Position numbers and translations under genes: made by a program. The notes below the pieces were generated by a model. That model was not told the origin of the DNA. It was given only the letters and a program-made list of their open reading frames with translations, and did no database searches. This document shows, in pieces, positions 1-7,523 of a DNA stretch of 64,000 nucleotides. Position 1 is the stretch's first letter, and the number at the start of each line of letters is the position of its first letter. Source of the DNA: Prevotella illustrans (GTDB lineage: Bacteria; Bacteroidota; Bacteroidia; Bacteroidales; Bacteroidaceae); NCBI RefSeq assembly GCF_017426725.1, contig NZ_JAERMS010000007.1, positions 36,891-100,890 on the forward strand. Reading direction: 5' to 3'.

Positions 1-10
1 TTTTACCTCC

Positions 11-76
11 TCAAAGCATAGCTTTCAGCGTGTAAAAGGGCTGCTTTTGGCGTGTAAAAGCATTGCTTTTACAACA
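11..76. repeat. 22-bp tandem array, copy A (partial)
   Basis: Three head-to-tail 22-bp units lie at 11-32, 33-54 and 55-76. Each has the form (T/C)(A/C)AAAG-N4-GCTTT followed by a GC-rich tail. The same unit recurs at 16730, 25301, 38984, 52476 and 61020. This copy is close to the window edge, so the full module may extend to the left. No gene is seen between here and the end of cls at 180. Confidence 0.8.
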
Positions 77-179
77 CAAACAAAACAAGCCCGGACGCCC
101 GCCGACAAGCAAGCTCCCAACAGATTGATTATCAACGAAATAAAAAACAGAAGAGAAACATCGCTTCGAAGCCCACAGG

Positions 180-1604
180 TCACAGCAACGGTGACAATAA
201 GCGAATGATACTTTCCCACAGACGCTGCAAGAAAGGTGTGTGCAACAGATTTCTCACTTCCTCGATCGACAGGCTGTCAGCCTGATCATCGAGGAATATT
301 TGTTTGATTTTGAGCGCCATTTCCTGATGGTAGAAGAACGCGTTGGCCTCAAAATTATTCTCGAAACTGCGAAAATCGACATTCGTACTTCCACAACTGC
401 AAATAAAATCGTCGGAAACCAGAAGTTTTGAGTGGTTGAAACCTTTGTTATAGAAAAACACCTTTACGCCCGCTTCGATTACTTCCATCACATAAGACTT
501 ACTGGCCCACTCCACCAGTTTGGCATCGCTATGCATCGGTATCATCAGCCGCACGTCAATACCGGCCACGGCTGCCGTGCGCATAGCAAACAAAATAGGT
601 TCGGTAGGCAGAAAATAAGGCGTTTCGATATAAACATACCGCTTAGCTTCGAGCAGAATACGCACATAGCCCTGCATGATATCGGGCCAGGGTTGGATAG
701 GACTGCTCGTGACAATCTGCCCCAGACAGTCGTTATTGATGGTCGGGTCGAGCTCGAGATAATAAATGCGCGACGTGATAAGGCTACGTTCCACGAAATA
801 CCAGTCAATCAGAAACGAACGCTGCAAGGCATAAACAAGTCCGCCCTCAAGCCGCATGTGGGTGTCGCGCCAAGGCTGATGCTTGCTGCCACGCAGGTAA
901 CGCAGCGCGATATTCATACCTCCGATGTAACCGACCTTGCCATCCACGATGCATATCTTACGGTGGTTGCGGTAATTCACCTTACCCGTAAAAGCCGGAA
1001 ACTTCACCGGCATGAACGAACAGACCTTCACGCCACCGGCTCGCATACGGTCGAAGAAGCGCTTTCTCACCTTCCATGAACCTACGTCGTCATAAATGAC
1101 TCGCACTTCAACGCCGGCCCGCGCCTTGTCGATCATGACATCAGCCAAGAGATTGCTCAAAGGATCGTCTTCAAATATATACGATTCTAAATGGATATGA
1201 TGTTGGGCTGTTCCTAAATCACGTATCAGATTCAGGAAAAACTGATAACCGTCGGTATAAATGTCTACGTTGTTATCCTTAAACGGCAGTGCCATACTTT
1301 GGTTGGCGAACTGACGCACCAAGGCCGCACAGTCTTCCGGAATCTTCAGATTACGCTGTCCGGCAAACTCCAACATCGAATGTTTGGTAAGCTGGTCAAG
1401 ACTACGTTGGCTCACAAGCCTCTCCTTACGCGTATTCTGACCGAAAAAGAAATAGAGAATGATACCGACTAAAGGCAAAAAAAGCAACACCATCAGCCAC
1501 GCAATGGTCTTAGCCGGCTGACGACGATCCATCAACACCGTCACCATCGCAGGTACGATGGTGAGGATATAAAACGCTAAAAAGAGCCAATGAAAGTAAA
1601 TCAT
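180..1604 (-). CDS. cls: Cardiolipin synthase (phospholipase D family)
   Basis: A membrane enzyme that joins two phosphatidylglycerol molecules into cardiolipin and glycerol. The 474 residues match the usual length of the bacterial Cls family. Two hydrophobic segments at about residues 3-25 and 33-55 form the N-terminal membrane anchor. Two phospholipase D HKD motifs follow: HRKICIVDG at about residue 215, with the GGMN tail, and HSKLLVSDD at about 395, with STNVDFRS. Both catalytic His/Lys/Asp sets are intact. The gene lies 16 bp downstream of dnaG on the same strand and is probably co-transcribed with it. The family assignment is firm; the exact lipid product is inferred from the family. 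Confidence 0.93.
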   Translation of the reverse strand: MIYFHWLFLAFYILTIVPAMVTVLMDRRQPAKTIAWLMVLLFLPLVGIILYFFFGQNTRKERLVSQRSLDQLTKHSMLEFAGQRNLKIPEDCAALVRQFANQSMALPFKDNNVDIYTDGYQFFLNLIRDLGTAQHHIHLESYIFEDDPLSNLLADVMIDKARAGVEVRVIYDDVGSWKVRKRFFDRMRAGGVKVCSFMPVKFPAFTGKVNYRNHRKICIVDGKVGYIGGMNIALRYLRGSKHQPWRDTHMRLEGGLVYALQRSFLIDWYFVERSLITSRIYYLELDPTINNDCLGQIVTSSPIQPWPDIMQGYVRILLEAKRYVYIETPYFLPTEPILFAMRTAAVAGIDVRLMIPMHSDAKLVEWASKSYVMEVIEAGVKVFFYNKGFNHSKLLVSDDFICSCGSTNVDFRSFENNFEANAFFYHQEMALKIKQIFLDDQADSLSIEEVRNLLHTPFLQRLWESIIRLLSPLL

Positions 1605-1620
1605 TCCATAATCTCCCTTC

Positions 1621-3555
1621 CTACATAATAATATTGTTGCCCAACTGCTGGGCCAGTGCGTTGCGAATCATCTGTAAATCCTTAAACTCCTCCAGCAACT
1701 TCATCATGCGGTCGTGGTCGGAAACGGCCTGCGCTATTTCCTTCTGCAGGTCTTTCAGTTTCTGCTCTACGTAATCCATACGGAAATCGAGTATCAAATG
1801 AATCACCCGTTGACGCAAGGTTTCTACAGTTTCTTTCATCTGCTGGCTTTCCGAAAGCCTGAACTTATCGGTGCTCATGTCCACAGCCAATTGGCTGATA
1901 CCGATATCATGATGATGCACAAAGTATGGCTCAGCCATAAAACCCTCTTTGCCGGCGTGCGCCACGGCCTCGTCAAGAATCTGATTATACAGCGGCGTGT
2001 GGAAATAGAGCCCGTCGGCCGAGAGCGTATAATGAATATACTGGGCAAGAGTAAGGTCAATGAGGTTGCCGTCGTGGTCTTCCACATGGTCGAAGATAAT
2101 CTGCTCACCATAACGGATGACCAACTGAATGAGCATTTGCTCTACTTTAGTTGCCTGCTGCAAAGGAGTGGCTGGCTCTAAACTGGGCAACGGCATGGCC
2201 GGTTGGCGTTCGGCTTCGCGTATCTGCGCTTTCTGCTCCTGATTCTTGTCCTCACGAATCATGCGGTTCATCGTGTTGATGAGCGTCCGCTCATTGATAT
2301 TGAGGTAGGACATGCTGTCGTGGATATACGTGTCGCGCAGAATCTGGTTAGGAATGACGGATATGGATCTGACAATCGAGTTGATAGCTTCCGACCGTTT
2401 CAGAGGATCATTCTCCTTGTCAAGCAACAATTGGGTCTTGAAACGGATGAAGTCGGTTTCGTGTTCCTTGATATAAGCCTGAAAATCGCTTGCCGTATGC
2501 TTGCGGGCAAAGCTATCGGGGTCTTCGCCCGCGGGCAGAAGGAGAACCTTCAGATTCATACCCTCCGACAGCAGCATGTCGGTGCCTTTCAAAGCAGCGT
2601 GAATACCGGCCTCGTCATTGTCATAAATCATGGTGATATTGTTGGTGAAGCGTCGGAGCATGTGAATCTGGGGCAACGTTAGGGCGGTTCCCGAGCCGGC
2701 CACCACGTTTTCGATGCCACTCTGGTGCATCGCAATGACGTCGGCCTGACCCTCAACAAGGTAGACACGATCGTTCTTGGCCATGGCTTTCTTGGCCTGA
2801 TAAATGCCATAAAGCTCATAGCCTTTATGATAAATTTCGGAATCGGGCGAATTGACATACTTCTGACTGACTCCCTTGGTGCGCGAATCAAGCACACGGG
2901 CCGTAAAACCGACCACACGACCGCTGTTGCCTATCCACGGAAAAACCACGCGACCGGCATAACGGTCAATCAGTTCGCCACGATCGTTCTGATAACAGAT
3001 GCCCGTTTTCAGCAGAAACTCTCCCTTATAACCTTTAGCCAAAGCGGCCTTGGCCAAAGCATGGCGGTCGGGAAGATCATAACCGAGATGAAATTTCTCG
3101 ATAATGTCGTCGCGGAAACCACGGCTCCGGAAATACTGCATGCCCACGGCCAAGCCGTCGACATCGTGATGAAGAATGTGTTGGAAATACTTTTCGGCCC
3201 AGTCATTGATGATAAACATGCTCTCGCGCTCGCCCTGCTCACGTTTCTCCTCGTCCGAAAGCTCACGCTCCTTAATCTCAATGTGGTATTTAGCGGCCAG
3301 CCATCGCAGGGCCTCGGGGTAGTCCATCTGTTCATGTTCCATGATGAATCCCACGGCATTGCCCCCTTTGCCGCAGCCGAAACAGTGGCAGGTACCTCTC
3401 GACGGAGAAACATAAAACGACGGAGTCTTCTCATTGTGGAAAGGACACAGCCCTTTATAATTGCTGCCACTCTTGTGAAGCGTTACAAACTCTGAAACAA
3501 CGTCCACAATATTGGCGGCGTCCTTAATGCGGTCTATCGTCTGTCTGTCGATCAT
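1621..3555 (-). CDS. dnaG: DNA primase DnaG
   Basis: Makes the RNA primers for chromosome replication. From the ATG at 3555 the protein has 644 residues. The N-terminal CHC2 zinc finger is complete (C37, H40, C58, C61, in LCPFHNEKTPSF and CHCFGCGKGG). A Toprim catalytic core follows, with VEGQADVIA and the acidic MIYDNDEAG motif, then a helical helicase-binding C-terminus. I chose the inner ATG (MIDRQTID) over one eight codons upstream because DnaG proteins start at this point. The upstream ATG would also lie inside the -7 promoter box at 3561-3568. That box is only 5 bp from the start codon, so the mRNA is probably leaderless or nearly so. Confidence 0.96.
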   Translation of the reverse strand: MIDRQTIDRIKDAANIVDVVSEFVTLHKSGSNYKGLCPFHNEKTPSFYVSPSRGTCHCFGCGKGGNAVGFIMEHEQMDYPEALRWLAAKYHIEIKERELSDEEKREQGERESMFIINDWAEKYFQHILHHDVDGLAVGMQYFRSRGFRDDIIEKFHLGYDLPDRHALAKAALAKGYKGEFLLKTGICYQNDRGELIDRYAGRVVFPWIGNSGRVVGFTARVLDSRTKGVSQKYVNSPDSEIYHKGYELYGIYQAKKAMAKNDRVYLVEGQADVIAMHQSGIENVVAGSGTALTLPQIHMLRRFTNNITMIYDNDEAGIHAALKGTDMLLSEGMNLKVLLLPAGEDPDSFARKHTASDFQAYIKEHETDFIRFKTQLLLDKENDPLKRSEAINSIVRSISVIPNQILRDTYIHDSMSYLNINERTLINTMNRMIREDKNQEQKAQIREAERQPAMPLPSLEPATPLQQATKVEQMLIQLVIRYGEQIIFDHVEDHDGNLIDLTLAQYIHYTLSADGLYFHTPLYNQILDEAVAHAGKEGFMAEPYFVHHHDIGISQLAVDMSTDKFRLSESQQMKETVETLRQRVIHLILDFRMDYVEQKLKDLQKEIAQAVSDHDRMMKLLEEFKDLQMIRNALAQQLGNNIIM

Positions 3556-3560
3556 ATTTG

Positions 3561-3591
3561 CAAAGATACACGAAAACAAATGAACCGCAAA
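3561..3591 (-). promoter_or_regulatory. dnaG promoter (-7 TATCTTTG, -33 TTTG)
   Basis: On the minus strand TTTG (3588-3591) is followed after 19 bp by TATCTTTG (3561-3568), the Bacteroidota housekeeping promoter. The dnaG ATG begins 5 bp further on. Confidence 0.7.
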
Positions 3592-3613
3592 GCGAAAAAG
3601 GGGCTTTTAATAC

Positions 3614-3644
3614 TTGGCCTGCTTAAAGAATATGCGTATTTTTG
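3614..3644 (+). promoter_or_regulatory. ogt promoter (-33 TTG, -7 TATTTTTG)
   Basis: TTG at 3614-3616 and TATTTTTG at 3637-3644 are 20 bp apart. The promoter is divergent from the dnaG promoter. A possible TTG start at 3642 lies inside the -7 box, which argues for the downstream ATG at 3672 as the ogt start. Confidence 0.7.
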
Positions 3645-3671
3645 TCAAATAAATCACAGCAAACACAAGCT

Positions 3672-4229
3672 ATGCCGGAATTTATTTTCATGGAGAATCA
3701 AAGGAATACGACCGTCCATTATGTGGCTTATTACAGTTCGCCGCTGGGCACCATCACCATGGCAGCCGACAAGAAAGGGCTTATCGGATTATGGTTTGAA
3801 GGCCAAAAACACTACGGACGAGGACTATCCGACAACCCACGGCAGGCCGAAACGCCAATGATCCGGCAGACTCGGCGCTGGCTCGATCTGTATTTCGCGG
3901 GACAGCCCACCGACTTCACGCCGCCGCTTCACCTCACAGGCAGTGATTTTCAGCTGGCTGTGTGGCATGAACTCTTAACGATAGCCGCAGGACAGACCGC
4001 CACCTACCGGCAGATTGCCATGTCGATAGCCCGCCGAAAGGGCGTCCGTAGCATGTCGGCGCAGGCTGTGGGCAATGCCGTTGGCCGCAACCCCATCTCG
4101 ATTATCATCCCCTGCCATCGGATATTGGGCACGGACGGCAGCCTGCGAGGCTATGCGGGCGGACTGGAACGCAAGGAGTGGCTGCTTCGCCACGAAGGGA
4201 TCGCACTGCCGTTGGCGCCTCGCGAATAA
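3672..4229 (+). CDS. ogt: Methylated-DNA--protein-cysteine S-methyltransferase
   Basis: A suicide repair enzyme that moves methyl groups from O6-methylguanine to its own cysteine. The 185 residues include the catalytic PCHRI motif, followed by LGTDGSLRGYAGGLERK as in the Ogt/Ada-C family. The helix-turn-helix segment around QTATYRQIA and the GNAVGRNPISIIIPCHR core are intact. The start is the ATG at 3672, just after the promoter; an ATG at 3690 is also possible. It is the first gene of a three-gene repair cassette, followed by an alkyltransferase-like gene and mutY on the same strand. Confidence 0.93.
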   Translation: MPEFIFMENQRNTTVHYVAYYSSPLGTITMAADKKGLIGLWFEGQKHYGRGLSDNPRQAETPMIRQTRRWLDLYFAGQPTDFTPPLHLTGSDFQLAVWHELLTIAAGQTATYRQIAMSIARRKGVRSMSAQAVGNAVGRNPISIIIPCHRILGTDGSLRGYAGGLERKEWLLRHEGIALPLAPRE

Positions 4230-4244
4230 TTGACAGACCATATA

Positions 4245-4559
4245 ATGCAAGTTGACACAAAACTTTTTCAGCAGAGCGTGGCAGACATCGTGCGGGCCAT
4301 TCCGCCTGGACGGGTACTCACTTATGGCCATATCGCAACCTTGGCAGGCTTTCCGAAGCATGCCCGCCTGGTGGGACGCGTGCTCCACGGCATGGACGCG
4401 CCCGACATGCCGTGCCACCGCGTGGTCAACGGAACAGGCCGAACTGCTCCCGGCTGGTACAGACAAATAGAAATGCTACGAAGCGAGGGCGTACGATTCA
4501 GACCGAACGGATGCGTGGATTTGAAGACTTCGTTGTGGCTGCTCGACGATTTAATCTGA
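4245..4559 (+). CDS. MGMT-fold alkyltransferase-like protein (Atl/YbaZ type)
   Basis: A 104-residue protein made only of the DNA-binding half of the MGMT fold: RVLTYGHIATLAG, then DMPCHRVVNGTGRTAPGW. Alkyltransferase-like proteins mark O6-alkylguanine for nucleotide excision repair, and the best known ones carry Trp in place of the catalytic Cys. Here the Cys of PCHRV is kept, so the protein might transfer alkyl groups or act as a damage sensor; I cannot tell which. It starts 15 bp after ogt; a TTG at 4230 would add five residues. Position between ogt and mutY supports a role in base-damage repair. Confidence 0.85.
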   Translation: MQVDTKLFQQSVADIVRAIPPGRVLTYGHIATLAGFPKHARLVGRVLHGMDAPDMPCHRVVNGTGRTAPGWYRQIEMLRSEGVRFRPNGCVDLKTSLWLLDDLI

Positions 4560-4603
4560 GCCGAAAATCCGTGACGAAACGGATACAGAGACTGACTTGA
4601 ACG

Positions 4604-5605
4604 ATGAAAAAGATACAAAGCCATTTCACAGAAATATTATTAAGGTGGTTTGAGGAGAACGGCCGTGATTTGCCGTGGCGCAACACGCGCGACCCATACG
4701 CCATCTGGCTGAGCGAAATCATTCTTCAGCAAACCCGTGTCGTCCAAGGCACCGACTACTGGCTGCGCTTCATGGCCAAATGGCCTACAGTAGACGACCT
4801 TGCCCAAGCTTCCGAAGACGAAGTGCTGCGCATGTGGCAGGGGCTCGGCTACTACTCACGGGCCCGCAACCTGCACACGGCGGCCCGACAGATGGTAGCT
4901 TTAGGCCGGTTTCCCGACACGATTGACGACATCAAAAAACTGAAAGGGGTAGGCGATTATACGGCGGCGGCCATCGGAAGCATTGCGTTCGGACTGCCCG
5001 CAGCGTCGGTCGACGGCAATTTCCACCGCGTCCTCGCCCGCTATTTCGGTATCGACACGCCCGTCAATTCTACAGAAGGCAAGAAACTCTTTGCGGCTTT
5101 GGCACAGGAACATCTGCCCGACGAAGCACCGGCCGCGTACAATCAGGCCGTCATGGACTTTGGCGCAACCCAGTGTACGCCCGTCAGTCCCAAATGCGTC
5201 ATCTGCCCTTTGGCCGAAACCTGCACCGCCCGGAGGATGGGAAAGACGACAGAGTGGCCCGTGAAACTGAAAACAATAAAAGTACAGGAACGCCGATTAA
5301 CCTTCTATTATGTACGCAGTAAGGGACGAATCGCCATCCACAAGCGTGGCAGCGGTGATATCTGGCAGGGGTTGTGGACATTTCCGGAAGGCGAGCACTT
5401 GCAAAAGAGCGACAAAGCAAAAGCCAAGCTAATCGTAAAGAATTTTAAGCACATACTCACCCATCGCGTCCTTTTTACTGATTTTTATACGCTCGATGCC
5501 TCAAAAAAGCCATGTCTGCCGTCCGATTTTATTTGGATAGATGAAAAAGACATCAATGATTACGGAATCCCCCGTCTCATCGACCTTTTGATAGCGGAAA
5601 TATAA
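4604..5605 (+). CDS. mutY: A/G-specific adenine DNA glycosylase MutY
   Basis: Removes adenine mispaired with 8-oxoguanine. The 333 residues have the expected layout. An HhH-GPD glycosylase domain carries the catalytic Glu in SEIILQQTRV (E38), a helix-hairpin-helix LKGVGDYTAAAIG, and the catalytic Asp in SVDGNFHRV. A 4Fe-4S cluster loop has the spacing C-X6-C-X2-C-X5-C (CTPVSPKC to ETC). A C-terminal NUDIX-like domain (GDIWQGLWTFPEGE) recognises 8-oxoG. The gene follows the alkyltransferase-like gene after 44 bp on the same strand. Three 41-bp palindromic repeats lie just downstream. Confidence 0.96.
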   Translation: MKKIQSHFTEILLRWFEENGRDLPWRNTRDPYAIWLSEIILQQTRVVQGTDYWLRFMAKWPTVDDLAQASEDEVLRMWQGLGYYSRARNLHTAARQMVALGRFPDTIDDIKKLKGVGDYTAAAIGSIAFGLPAASVDGNFHRVLARYFGIDTPVNSTEGKKLFAALAQEHLPDEAPAAYNQAVMDFGATQCTPVSPKCVICPLAETCTARRMGKTTEWPVKLKTIKVQERRLTFYYVRSKGRIAIHKRGSGDIWQGLWTFPEGEHLQKSDKAKAKLIVKNFKHILTHRVLFTDFYTLDASKKPCLPSDFIWIDEKDINDYGIPRLIDLLIAEI

Positions 5606-5635
5606 GAAAAACACGTCAAATCAATCAAAACTGTA

Positions 5636-5736
5636 TTTCCCAATTTTGGGAAATGCAGAAATCAGTAAAAGTTGCGCTTCCCAACTTTGGGAAATACAGA
5701 AAATGGCAAAAGTTGCGCTTCCCAACTTTGGGAAAT
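5636..5736. repeat. Three 41-bp tandem repeats, each with a TTCCCAAnTTTGGGAA palindrome
   Basis: The palindrome TTCCCAA(C/T)TTTGGGAA occurs three times at an exact 41-bp period (starting at 5636, 5677 and 5718). The linkers are related (CAGAAA-N5-AAAAGTTGCGC). It sits between mutY and the next + strand gene. It could be an operator array, a terminator cluster or a mobile repeat; no T-tract follows the palindromes. Confidence 0.85.
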
Positions 5737-5806
5737 GCAATAAAATATCTAAAACAACGTTTCTCTGTATGAAGAAACTCAAAAAATGACCTAAACTCAA
5801 GGACTT

Positions 5807-6817
5807 ATGAAAACGAAGAGAATTTATCTCCACGCGCTCCAAAATATGGAGCATTTTCAGTTTGCCAGCCATGTAATTATCATGTGCGAAGAGGCGAATA
5901 TCGCAAAAATCAAGCCGCTGCTGACTGCACTCAAGGCTGCTGTGGCCGAAGAGGATTTGGCGCTGAATCGCCCTCGAAAGGAAGATGGGACGCGGGATTT
6001 GGAGATGCTCGACAAGGCGCGCGACCAGGCGTATAGGTCGCTGCAACTGCTTGTCGAGATGCATGCCTGCTCGGAGGACGTGACCCTGCGGAAGGCCGCT
6101 CAGCAGGTGAGCAACGTGATGAGATGCTATCCCAAACTTACTGCGGCCAACTACGACAAAGAGACGGGTATGGTGAAAAATCTCGTTACCGACCTGCGAG
6201 CCACAGCCATGACCGCCGCCGTTGCGAAACTTGCTGCCGCCGACTATATCAATCGTCTTGCTACGGCCAATGACCTCTTCGACGCCCGTTATCAATCGCG
6301 TCTGAAGGTAGCCATGCCATCCGGAACATTTGACGTCAAGGCTCTTCGTGCCGCCACCGACAAGGCTCTCGGGGCTGTTCTGCGTCGAATAGAAGCCCTC
6401 GATGAACTTGAGCCTTCTGTTCCCGTTTCCGAATTCATCACGCACTATAATAATCTGGTGCACGACCGCCGCATGCTGCTTGCTCGCAGAGCCGGTATGG
6501 CAAAGCTGGCTCGTAAGAAGCGCACAGCCGAGTATGCCGAATTATTAAAGTCGGGATTGCCCGCCATCGAACAGCAACTGGGGCTCACTGCCGGCACGCT
6601 CGCGGTCAGCGGAAAGGCTGTCGGCAGGGGATTGAAACGCCACTACCAGCTGTGCGTGAATGGGCAGACTGCGCCCGATGGCAGCCTCGCCACGATTTGG
6701 GTGGGCATCAACAAAGACGGCTCGCTCTACCGCTACGAGCCAAAGCCGAAGACGGTAGGTCCGAAGCCAAAAAAGCCGGCGCTCACTCCTGAAACGCCGG
6801 CCCAAACGAAGTCCTGA
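5807..6817 (+). CDS. DUF6261-like helical protein of unknown function
   Basis: A 336-residue protein without signal peptide or membrane segment. It is mostly alpha-helical, rich in Ala, Leu and charged residues over residues 1-250, with a proline/lysine-rich tail (KPKTVGPKPKKPALTPETP). The opening MKTKRIYLHALQNMEHFQF and the overall helical make-up resemble the Bacteroidota-restricted DUF6261 family. I assign that from memory of the family and with moderate confidence. No catalytic motif is visible. It follows the 41-bp palindromic repeats, which may control it. Confidence 0.6.
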   Translation: MKTKRIYLHALQNMEHFQFASHVIIMCEEANIAKIKPLLTALKAAVAEEDLALNRPRKEDGTRDLEMLDKARDQAYRSLQLLVEMHACSEDVTLRKAAQQVSNVMRCYPKLTAANYDKETGMVKNLVTDLRATAMTAAVAKLAAADYINRLATANDLFDARYQSRLKVAMPSGTFDVKALRAATDKALGAVLRRIEALDELEPSVPVSEFITHYNNLVHDRRMLLARRAGMAKLARKKRTAEYAELLKSGLPAIEQQLGLTAGTLAVSGKAVGRGLKRHYQLCVNGQTAPDGSLATIWVGINKDGSLYRYEPKPKTVGPKPKKPALTPETPAQTKS

Positions 6818-6885
6818 AAAAATGGTGTCGCTCTGATATTCGGCGCAGGCTGTGTTGACAAACATGGTCTGCGCTTTTTCATGGC

Positions 6886-7452
6886 TTATACTTTTCGCTG
6901 CAAATGGCGCATGGGATGGCTCCCCCATTCGGCGTCATTTACGTATTCAAAGCCCAATCGGGCATAAAGTCGCTCGGCCGCGGGGTTGCCTTGGTCAACC
7001 AGCAGTCCCGCCGGCAGATTCATCCGCCGGGCTTTCCGGCAGGTGGCTTCGAGCAACGAGGTGGCAATGCCTTGTCCGCGATGGCTTGCGGCTACGGCCA
7101 AGCTGTCTATATACAGTTCGCCGGCCCGCGTTTCGTCATCCATGTCCGAATGATCCATGCCAAAGGCCGCCTGCGCGCCTGCAATGAAAGCCTGTCGCAG
7201 GCGATGGAGTCGCGCGCCGTCGTAGCTCACGCAGCAGCCCACGACCTCCGTTCCGTCTAATGCCACCAACGTATTTGTGTAGGAATATTGCGAATCCGTG
7301 CGCTCCACAAGACTTTTCATCAAGCGGTGGAAGTCGGCCGTCGTGTGGCGTGGGCCCGCAAAGTATTGGCAGCACTCGTGATTCATCGCCTCCATAATAA
7401 GCGTTGCGATGATGGCTGCCTGTGTCGGCAGGGCATTCTCTATTCGTATCAT
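6886..7452 (-). CDS. GNAT family N-acetyltransferase
   Basis: A 188-residue acetyl-CoA-dependent acyltransferase. The GNAT fold is shown by IDSLAVAASHRGQGIATSLLEA, where RGQGIA is the acetyl-CoA pyrophosphate-binding loop (motif A), and by AAERLYARLGFEYVND (motif B). I start at the ATG at 7452 (MIRIENALPTQ). The ORF is open for 15 more codons upstream, but those overlap the terminator of the preceding operon. The substrate is not deducible. Confidence 0.85.
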   Translation of the reverse strand: MIRIENALPTQAAIIATLIMEAMNHECCQYFAGPRHTTADFHRLMKSLVERTDSQYSYTNTLVALDGTEVVGCCVSYDGARLHRLRQAFIAGAQAAFGMDHSDMDDETRAGELYIDSLAVAASHRGQGIATSLLEATCRKARRMNLPAGLLVDQGNPAAERLYARLGFEYVNDAEWGSHPMRHLQRKV

Positions 7453-7460
7453 ATCGGTAA

Positions 7461-7494
7461 AATTAAAAAGGCCGCACTCGGAAAGTACGGCCTT
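7461..7494 (-). terminator. Intrinsic terminator after the acyl-CoA dehydrogenase gene
   Basis: An 11-bp stem with one mismatch (7468-7478 with 7484-7494) and a 5-nt loop. On the minus strand it is followed by TTTTTAATTTT. It lies 30 bp past the stop of the acyl-CoA dehydrogenase gene and just ahead of the GNAT start. Confidence 0.85.
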
Positions 7495-7523
7495 CAATGA
7501 TTTGTATTGAATTGTTGAGCCGA

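Noticed and set aside
432..1079. A 215-codon plus-strand frame opposite cls
   Set aside because: It is fully antisense to the well-supported cls gene and shows no recognisable domain or promoter.
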